From assembly GCF_000003815.2 (NCBI RefSeq), contig NC_049992.1:8805671-8869670 (forward strand): a DNA stretch of 64,000 nt, written 5' to 3'. Source of the DNA: Branchiostoma floridae. Taxonomy: Eukaryota > Chordata > Leptocardii > Amphioxiformes > Branchiostomatidae. A program made the position numbers and the translations under genes. Of this stretch, positions 55,666 through 64,000 are shown one piece after another. The notes below the pieces were generated by a model. That model worked only from the letters and a program-made list of their open reading frames with translations, was not told the origin of the DNA and did no database searches. Positions within the stretch are counted from its first letter, which is position 1, and each line of letters opens with the position of its first letter.

Positions 55666-56360
55666 GTAAGAGTTTTGGGAGCTGCAATCATCATTCAGTA
55701 TTACAAGCAATTTGTTACAGCTGCAAACAGAAACCCAGATGGTTGCTTTTCCTAATGTAAATGTTATGGAATACAGAGTCGGACAAGATGGTCACTTTTT
55801 TTGCATTGTGATCTCTTAAGTGTTGAATAACATTTGCTCTGAAATGCAGCAGATGGACAGGTTTTATTGTTCTGCTCATCATACACGAAGAGCGACCGTA
55901 TAGGAATGTCTCGGAACAACAGATGGCCTTGGTGGTGTTTTAGAAGAAGAAAACAAGATGGCAGTCTGCAAGCAGCTTGTCTTTTTCTTTACACCACCCA
56001 TTTTGTCAAACGTTTGAATGTTCTTGAGTTTTGCTGCATTAGTTGTATACCTGTATATGCTTTCTTTATTTCAGTGAGATTTTGCTATTTAATAAACATA
56101 ATCATTTATTATAATAAGTACAATTTGGCCTATAAACTGTTGATCCGAACATTTGTTCAGTTAGTATGATATTTCATTAAGTCTCATCACTCCATATCTA
56201 TCACCATCCCCTTTTTAGCCAATTTAATAATTTCTTTTCATTTTATTATATTTAATCATATTCATATGTTTGTTTCATACACTTTATTTGTTACATACAA
56301 CTGATAAAAGTTGTATTTCTAAAGGGTTTTACCTTGCTGAATGCCAGCTTGATATGGTTT
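55666..56360 (+). other. non-coding stretch after the candidate exon
   Basis: AT-rich sequence, no second exon recognised. Confidence 0.4.
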
Positions 56361-56364
56361 TTAA

Positions 56365-56798
56365 TAGGGGTGGGTACCGGTACAGAAAATTCAGGTCCAG
56401 GTCCGGTTCAGGTCCAGAGGATCAGATCCAGGTCTGGACCTGAACCTGGACCTGATTCAGTATGTGAGAGCATGTTACTGGACAATACTAAAAAAAATGG
56501 TACATTTTGCTACAAATAGTATGTTTTGTGGAGTATTTGACTCCCACTGGCGTTCTAAAATCCTGCAAGACTAACTGCCTCTGCACGATTGACTGGAAGA
56601 CTTTGTAAAGATTACTATAAACTCTAACTGCTTTGCACTCGTTATTTTTGTCGACCGGTAAGGCCCAAAACGCGTGAATTTCTGATCATATAATCCGTTT
56701 ATTTTCTAATCGGTCCAACATCCGGTCCACCTATTTTTTTCAGGTCTGGTTTTTCCGGACCAGTACAATAAGAAAAAACGGTTTTGTACCCACCCCTA
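56365..56798. mobile_element. hAT-like MITE (434 bp)
   Basis: Ends TAGGGGTGGGTACCGGTAC and TTGTACCCACCCCTA; perfect 8-bp duplication GTTTTTAA (56357-56364, 56799-56806). Subterminal alternating caggtccaggtccggttcag and complementary ggacctgaacctggacctg. The best-preserved copy of the family here. Confidence 0.9.
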
Positions 56799-56853
56799 GT
56801 TTTTAATGAACATCATTGTGCTTCCCCTGCATTTTTCTCTTTCAAAACTACCG

Positions 56854-57035
56854 TGTCCCTCCGGAGCAGGTTTTTCAAAACCGAGTGAAAGATGCACATA
56901 ATTCATCAAATGTTTATTGTGCTTTTTTAGGCTGGTCTTTTATCAATTCCCATTAGTATAGAGTCAATCGTATTTTAATAAAGCCTGCAAGCCTTTATAA
57001 AAAAGGAGGAATAGAAAAGGGGATCCGGAGGGACA
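56854..57035. repeat. short inverted repeat pair
   Basis: TGTCCCTCCGGA at 56854-56865 and its exact complement TCCGGAGGGACA at 57024-57035; possible ends of a small decayed element. Confidence 0.4.
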
Positions 57036-57640
57036 ATTGCTTGGTATGCTATGCATCCTGTACAAGGTCTACATTGTCATGGAGGCCTTTGATAGTACTT
57101 CCTCAGTGTGACGTCTTAATTCAATTCTCCTTAGAGGATGGGTAGATTTGAGAGACACTTCTAAGACCCTCTCCAATGGTAATTTGGGCACAAGTGCGTC
57201 AGTATGTTATCTCACACACACTGTCAAGGACAACGTGCTATCTTCTGGCAGGAAAGATTGACAATGCGTTATTTCAAGTGTACTTTGTAGAGTCCACACT
57301 TCATATAGAATCATTTGTGAAATTGCACAGCAGAAGGGAGCCCTCAAGATAATCGGCATGTGGAAGACATTCTTCTCATTTCTATATGAATTATACAACA
57401 TGGCCACTGCTGGGTTGCTGTTCCCCGGCCACAGAAGAGTAAAGTTTACATTTAAGTCATCCTTTATAATGGACAGAGGCAATTCCTTCAACCCAAACTC
57501 ATACCTATGTAATGTGTAAAATGTGATGTAGAGATCAATGTCAGTCGCACAGCAAACTTCTATTACAATATATTTTTATGTTTAATCCTGGGGTATACGC
57601 TATGCTAAGATTATTCAGAAATTATTAAGATTACCTAAAG

Positions 57641-57719
57641 GGAAAGATAGCATAGGACTGTTTTCTGAGCACGACAAAGAGAAAGATAGCATAGGACTGT
57701 TTTGCAAGCACGACAAAAA
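57641..57719. repeat. tandem duplication, about 42-bp unit
   Basis: gaaagatagcataggactgt occurs twice, each followed by gcacgacaaa. Confidence 0.8.
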
Positions 57720-57910
57720 TGACAGATCACGTTGAAATACCCCAGGTTCCTGCAGATCTCCCACCCTGAGGGTACATGTGCCTCTGTGGCACCTGGAGCG
57801 ACATCAATCACTTTTATGGGATGCCGGCTGCTACGCTGTCGGCCGAATCAAATTAATAACAATAGGTCACCTTTCTGGTGTATGCTCAGTATGCAAATTG
57901 AAGCAGCACA

Positions 57911-58170
57911 GTCACTAAATGTCAGAAAAGGAAACAGGGGTGCCTTTAATTCACTTTGTGTATACAGTACATGTAACTCCCTCAGATGAATATGAATTAG
58001 GAGAACAAAATAAATGCAGAAGCCAGACATGGAAGACGGAAGCACTTTTAGTCGCAAAATGTCAGAAATAGAAACAGGGCTGCCTTTAATTCACTTTGTG
58101 TATAACTCCCTCAGTTGAATATGAATTAGCAGAACAGCAGAAGCTAGACATGGAAGATGGTGGCACTTGT
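57911..58170. repeat. tandem duplication, 140-bp unit
   Basis: aaatgtcagaaa at 57917 and 58057; shared gcctttaattcactttgtgt and gaatatgaattag. Unit 2 has small deletions. Confidence 0.8.
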
Positions 58171-59640
58171 AGAAACCCCTTTCCTGATCCATTGCAGATC
58201 GAGGTGTTGTGAAAATTTGTGAATAAATGAAGATCATTAATTGCTTCCCTTCATGCACAACCATGTGTGGGTTGCTCCACTTTGTACGAATTTCCGTTGA
58301 GTTTTTATATTAGTGCAGGAAATCACTATTCATGGACAAATATTTTCCACATATGCACTACAGGATTTTACTGGTAGTACGATTACAAAATGTATACATT
58401 GTATATCATAGCACTTCGGTTTTATCATTATGATATCACATATGGCCGCAATGATTTTATTTGATGGCAATTTCATTTATATTGTTTTGGCAAAAGACTA
58501 ATGGTTCCTGCATAATATTATAATGTTAATTTGCAAAATCATGCCCGAAGACTAATTGCACAAGAACTAAGAGAAGTAATCAGTGTGGTACATAAAACTA
58601 GTGTCTTATCAACTATATGATACTATGAATACTATTATCGGGTTTGACTTCTTCTTTGAAGGCAGTGGTTAATGAACTGTCCCACGTTCTGTATGATGGT
58701 GGGATTTTGTGCTTTTAGTAGAAATAGTAGAAATATATAATATAATATAGTCTTTTGGAGATCTCTTAGGTGGTAAAAGCTTGGTGAGATATAACTGATC
58801 ATATAACTGTACAAAAACAGTCATGTTGGCCATACTTTTTTTTTATCAACTATAGACAATTAAAGATAAACCATCCAAATGGTCGAATCTCTTAAACGAC
58901 TTGTCAGTTATCAAAGGTGCTTAGCAGACTCATTTTTGTCACAATAGCTTCTAGTGCTTACATTTTGCAAAAGTTGTCGTGACCACAACTTAGCAGAGAA
59001 CAATGGTTTACCCATTTATCGATGTCCATCATAATAAATGCGCACATGTAACTGGCCTAATACATTTCAACTTTACTTGATTGATTGCTGTGAACTTTAG
59101 AGGAGTGACCCAGAGGTTGGGGTGCTCAAAGTCAATCCATCCCCACAGCACTGCACAGGGCAGGGCAAAGTCGGCATGACCAAAATTTGACATGAAAAAT
59201 GGTTTCATGGACGTCATGGCGACACCACGTTCCCAACCCTTCTCTATCGAATATATCACTCTGACATTTTCATGGTGATCCCAGAAGATAGATTGTGTGA
59301 TCTGTATCTCAGTCAGTGTATATCAAGTTCAGTGCTAGTAAAAAAAATCTTAACTGTAAATATGTATCTTCAAATTCATTTTGCATGGTCACTCACACTC
59401 ACAATCACTCCAGATGCATGTTTTTTTTTCTCATTTTGCAGTATTATATAGCACCCAGTACCGCGTGGAATTATGAGAGTTGATATTATATGTAGCTTTT
59501 GATTTCTAGTATTTGAATTACAGTATATATAATCCCAAACTTTGAGACTTACATGTACAGTCAAACCTAGTTGGCACAGGCAATCACCTCTAGTCACAAG
59601 CCACATTGAAACAGTGCCATTTTTAGATGGTATTAGCCTA
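58171..59640. other. non-coding stretch
   Basis: AT-rich; no exon or transposon end recognised. Confidence 0.45.
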
Positions 59641-59647
59641 TAGCTAG

Positions 59648-59773
59648 AATGAACTCCCTGTGGATGTTGTAATCCAGAACACAGTGAACTGCTTCAAAAA
59701 CAAGACAGACGGATACATTAAAGCCATACTTGACGGAGGAGCAACAGTGGGCTACCCGCCTTCCAGCTCCTGA
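59648..59773 (+). pseudogene. LINE 3' fragment (C-terminal tail of reverse-transcriptase ORF)
   Basis: The frame NELPVDVVIQNTVNCFKNK followed by TDGYIKA ends at a stop at 59771-59773. The pattern (W)N-x-LP-x-x-VV-x-x-x-TV-x-x-FK-x-x-D matches the C-terminus of CR1/Jockey-like LINE proteins. Only this tail is present, preceded by an in-frame stop, so it is a dead, strongly truncated copy. It differs from the LINE at 13.3 kb. Confidence 0.7.
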
Positions 59774-59870
59774 CTGTGGGGGCATGCTACACAGTCTCTG
59801 CAGTTCAGGTAAATTCGGGTAAAAACTGGTCCAGTTGAACTGGTATGCATTTTATTCCCCCGCACTTGTT

Positions 59871-60090
59871 GTTGATTGTGTGGAGTGCATTCGTGAATGT
59901 CAACACGTGCAAACAGTAGTTGGTAACTGTACATTCATCACTGTTGATTGTGTGAAGTGCATTTTTGAATGTCAACACGTGCAAACAGCAGTTGGTAGCT
60001 GTACATTCATCGCTGTTGATTGTGTGAAGTGCATTTTTGAATGTCAACACGTGCAAACAGCAGTTGGTAGCCGTACATTCATCGTTGACA
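59871..60090. repeat. 72-bp tandem repeat, three units
   Basis: gttgattgtgtgaagtgcat starts at 59871, 59943 and 60015, exactly 72 bp apart. Units 2 and 3 are nearly identical; unit 1 has a few changes. Because 72 is a multiple of three, both strands stay open through it. Confidence 0.9.
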
Positions 60091-61085
60091 TCCGTTATGA
60101 CGTGCAAAAGACTCCTCAGAACTGTAAGGGTCCTACAGTGGTGCTTATATCATAGCGGAGGCACATCACATGCGTAAACCTGTATTGTACATTGCCAGTA
60201 TACCCAGTAATCGGCCTTGGCATGACGCACCAGCTTGTACCGGCTTGTTACTTGACATTGAAAGGGCTGAAAGTTTTTTGGAGAGATGAAATTTTTACTT
60301 CATGTTCTTCTGCCAATCATTTTAAACTACATAATTTGTAGTCTGCTGAATCATCAAAATGATTAATGCTGGTATTAGATAAATCTCACGCTCGGTACAT
60401 TTTGCCTTTTGTCACAAGACACCACACCATATACCTTTTCTTGATATTTCAACCAAGCGAGCATACATTTACATTTTCAGTTGATATTTTTATGGTTCCA
60501 TACTGTCTGTCAACTGTCTATGCCATGTGTTAATTTGATGGTACATTGCCTGCAAGGTATTTGTTCTGGTAAAGCATCAATATGATGTAGTCAGTCTAGT
60601 GAATACAGTTGTCACATTTTGACAGATTTCCTAATAATCATCAATAGTCTGTACACGTTGCCACGGAACGAGATAGATCTGTCATACAGTGTGCCGGTAT
60701 CGATTTTACTATGGCCTGCAATACGTCTGGTCTGGCATTTAATTACCAGAATGATCTTCCTTCCCGTGAGACGCAGCTGTCTTATTGTGGCAGATTTATT
60801 GACCTTGATTGACGACTGGACTACGGAGGAGGCTGTAAATATGGAGATGTTGGCAGTAAAACCACTTGTGATGATTAGAACTGGAGAGCAGGCAACTCCA
60901 GGGACATCTGGTACATAAGGCATCTTCTCTGTTACTTTGTAGTGTTTTCAGGAAACAGTTAGGAAATGAAACACAGCAAAAGAAAATTTGAAAAAAAAAC
61001 ATGAAAAGTCAAAGAAAAGTCAGGGAAGTACACATACTGCTGTTCTGCAAAATTATGGAAGCAAGCAAAAGTCCAAACAAACATT
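60091..61085. other. non-coding stretch
   Basis: No supported exon. Open frames of about 100 codons occur on both strands at 60612-60923 without recognisable similarity. Confidence 0.4.
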
Positions 61086-61114
61086 GATATTACTATCAAT
61101 TTTCTTTAAAAAAA

Positions 61115-61211
61115 GTGACTGTTAATTAAAGGTAGAGAACGTACCTCCAAATTTTAGATGTCTGTCCGTACGTATTAGGAGGTACGTTCTCTACCTTTAA
61201 TTAACAGTCAC
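61115..61211. repeat. perfect 34-bp inverted repeat (hairpin)
   Basis: Left arm 61115-61148 (gtgactgttaattaaaggta then gagaacgtacctcc) is exactly complementary to the right arm 61178-61211; loop 29 nt. Imperfect pairing extends outward (ctatcaattttcttt near 61093 with aagaaagttgatag near 61218). Confidence 0.9.
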
Positions 61212-61239
61212 TGTTTGAAGAAAGTTGATAGTAACTGTA

Positions 61240-63190
61240 AATATACGTGACTGATGAACCTTTTCAACGAAACCTTGATATGAAAAAATATAGAAACATT
61301 ATCAAAGTAGACCAGGAAATAGACATATAAACAAAACATATACGTATGGCTATACAGATGAAGTGTGTGTGGTATGTGAAATTCTTCGATTATTTCATGA
61401 AGTGAATGGAAAGATAAGGCCTCCAGATTGACTTTTGGCTTGTAAACGAAGGTGCAAAGGGCCAAACAAGTTTATCCACCCTGCTTGGTTGCTATGCCTT
61501 TCCTTGGTGCTGAAAGTTCTACTGTGGTAAGGCATGCTATCCGTTACTGTCATTTTTATTCATACATCCCTGTTTTGTCATTAATAATTGCTGTAATTTG
61601 TATGTTTGTTAACTGTTCATGTCCGCTGAATCATTTTCTAACAGTTTATAGTTTCTACATTATAGCAAGGATGTTGTTTTCTTCTGGTCATTGATAGAAT
61701 TATCTTTCCACTCTGGTACAAGAACAATTAGACACATTCCCCCATCCTTTGAGTTGAATATTTTTTCTGCTTGATGCTTAATACTTTAAGAAACAGGATC
61801 ATCAGCTGACTTCCTTATTTGTCCTTCAGGGTTTTACTGCCCCTAGTTAAGTTAAGTTGTAATAATGGTCTGTATAGTGTCATAGAATGACAACAGGCTC
61901 AGACAGAAGTTCAAGCCATAGAAGAAAACAAGCCCTCTGGCCATTTATAGGACTCAGCTTAGACCTAAAGCCACCGCTCACATTTTCAGCCCCTGAAGAC
62001 CGTAAACCTGACAAAACCCCGCCAGAGGATTTTCATCTTTGGGGCAGCAGGGAAAGCCAAAGCTGGTGGGATAAACGGCATCTCTGTTCAGTGCTTAGAG
62101 GCTTTGGACTAATGCCGTAATTGGGATATGGACTGTTAGGGTGGGATTTAGCGATTGCCAGAGCCACCATATGGAGGGATATGGAGGGAGAGTGAAAATG
62201 TGTCCGTGGTATGATGGGTATCTTCTTGTGGCTTTCAGGGTTCCCTTTCCTTTCCATGTTTGCAAATCATGACTGTGCTAAATTACTGCCCAGGATAGTC
62301 CAATATGAATGGAGGAGTAAACTCAAAAAAGGCTTGTGGTTTTGAACTAATCAAATTTATGGGATGTTCAAAAGATTTGCCTGAGACAATTTGATAGAAG
62401 ATCATTGCACATGTCACAGACATATTCTAGAAAATCTGAACCCATTCCACGTGTTTCATCATCATCCCTTTGCTGTTGTAATGGATTCTTCCAAATTGAC
62501 TGGAAATATGGTAGTACATCCATATTAGATTTTAATTTATGACTGGATCAGTAGCATCGTATTTTCAGTTGAATGACCTTGTTTGGCTGTCTTTATTCCA
62601 AACACGTTTCTAGAATCTTGTGTTTAGAAAACTGTTTAAAAGATGGCTTGTCAGCTTCAGCTAAAATTCTGGATATAATGATACAAATCAGACAGTTCTT
62701 GCAACTTTCTCATGTCTTTACTGAAATTCAAAACACGTAGAGGTAGAAGCAATTGGCTAATTCTTTTTCCTCTCCTGAGAAACGTCTTTTCTTGACACTT
62801 ATCGCCAGTATAGCTTTCATCTGCATATGCAAGCTTTTTAAGGCATGAATGAGGTATGATATGACGCACAGATTTGCAGCCAAAATCACTAGATTATAGT
62901 GAATATTCGTACCAATAGACTGTCGTCAAGTCGTTCCTATGTACATTAGAGTTGCAGATACAAACATCACATTGACCTTTATGATTCTATTGATTTTGTG
63001 CTTTTTGCTTGCTTTGTAGAGAAAGATTGTTGGTAAAGAAAAAAGGTATTTAAGACTGATAGATCAACCTCCATCATTCATTTCTTATTATGATAAGATT
63101 GAAAATCTGTAACATTAGACCAGGCCAAAATTTGGTATTATGTTCAGGAAGGAACAAAGGGAAATATACATTACAACTACATTGTACATT
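61240..63190. other. non-coding stretch with one denser island
   Basis: AT-rich except 61887-62200, which is GC-richer with a 77-codon open frame and an acceptor-like cattttcag. No gene proven. Confidence 0.4.
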
Positions 63191-63207
63191 TATTGATGTA
63201 TGTACAT

Positions 63208-63612
63208 TAGAGGTGGGTACCAGTACAGGAAATTCAAGTGCAGGTACCGTCCAGGTCCAGAGGACCAGGTCTAGGTGCGGACCTTAACGTAGACCTGATT
63301 ATCTGTGAAAACTTGCGAATGGGCAATACTCAAAACAGTGGTCCATTTGGCTACAAATCAATCTGTTTGTTTGTTAACAATATTAATGACTCTGTTAACT
63401 TAGACCCAGTTTTAATGTAGAAACTCTCCTCTACTTTGTCTTATTATTTTCTTGGGCTGGTAAGCACCTTCCAGTATGATTTTTTCATTTTCTAATCAGT
63501 CCAAAATCCGTTCCATTGTTGTTGTTTTTTTTCATTTACGTTTTTTCTGGACTGGTCCAACAAGAAAAAAGGGTGTTGTACCGGTATGTATGTATACCGG
63601 TACCCACCCCTA
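63208..63612. mobile_element. hAT-like MITE (405 bp)
   Basis: Ends TAGAGGTGGGTACCAGTAC and ACCGGTACCCACCCCTA; 8-bp duplication ATGTACAT / ATTTACAT (one mismatch). Same internal plan as 56365-56798, more diverged. Confidence 0.8.
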
Positions 63613-63620
63613 ATTTACAT

Positions 63621-64000
63621 AGTAACCTATGCTTTAGTAATGGAACAAATTAGAGAAAGAAGTCTGGACACATGTCAGCACCTGCAGTCCTCTGTCTGCC
63701 TTGAAAGTAATTGCTATTGATAGCTATTGTACATACAGGATATTACAAAGAGCACGGTAGGGTTGTTTATTGGAGTGCGGCAATGCCGTCTGCCATTGAT
63801 TTTAATTGGTAGTGCTTAATGTCACGTTTCTAGGCACTGGTTCACTGATGACTGGGGCTGGCAATAAGTGGCCAGTGATGATACACTTCAAGTGTGGATC
63901 AGCTTGTAGACTGTCCTTGTAGATTCATTCCTGGCATTTTCTGCATCTTAAAAAAAAAATGGGTAGCAAAATAAATCTTTGTATATGAAAAAAAACTCTC
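63621..64000. other. non-coding end of window
   Basis: No exon recognised. A SOX/FOX/homeodomain-type motif cluster lies at 63741-63810. Ends in A-rich sequence. Confidence 0.4.

Noticed and set aside
60612-60923. About 100-codon frames open on both strands
   Set aside because: Mutually antisense, no recognisable motif; likely chance.

Overview
This is an animal (metazoan) nuclear genome window. It has intron-split genes with GT-AG junctions, large non-coding spaces, many short inverted-repeat transposons, a LINE fragment and one 100-N scaffold gap. The SPOC domain at the left is very close to vertebrate SPEN. That closeness, the relaxed intron sizes and the repeat families, some of which look familiar from lancelets, suggest an invertebrate deuterostome, most likely amphioxus (Branchiostoma). 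The species call is an inference.

Layout. Positions 1-5596 hold the 3' end of a SPEN/SHARP (Msx2-interacting protein) orthologue on the + strand: one long exon of disordered Q/H/P/S-rich protein, then three short exons coding the SPOC domain, all joined at phase 0. Its 3' UTR runs to a poly(A) signal near 7.83 kb. A 33-nt in-frame microexon candidate lies in the last intron (4159-4191). From 8 to 15 kb is repeat-rich spacer: a degenerate tandem repeat split by a 639-bp inverted-repeat element, a 283-bp duplication, a composite satellite-like element, and a 5'-truncated LINE on the minus strand (13.3-14.96 kb).

From 15 kb onward I see one weakly exposed gene region on the + strand. A promoter-like stretch with a duplicated CCAAT/ATF composite and a possible first exon lies at 15.1-15.45 kb, and a possible 71-nt exon at 21.66 kb. 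The well-supported part is a repeat-rich LIM-protein exon (22774-23503) whose LIM zinc finger continues, after a 17-kb intron, in a 33-nt exon at 40693-40725. The rest of that LIM domain was not found and probably lies beyond the window or next to the gap. A further candidate first exon at 55577-55665 ends in the same intron phase (2) as the LIM exons, so it could be an alternative start of the same gene.

The remaining sequence is introns or spacer carrying several transposon families with clear ends: hAT-like MITEs (8-bp target duplications), PIF/Harbinger-like MITEs, a TTAA-flanked piggyBac-like MITE, a palindromic foldback family in seven copies, a TA-flanked MITE, a tRNA-derived SINE head, LINE tails and several local tandem duplications. 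A few stretches have dense transcription-factor motifs or raised CpG and may be enhancers or promoters. I found no rRNA gene, intact tRNA gene or CRISPR array.
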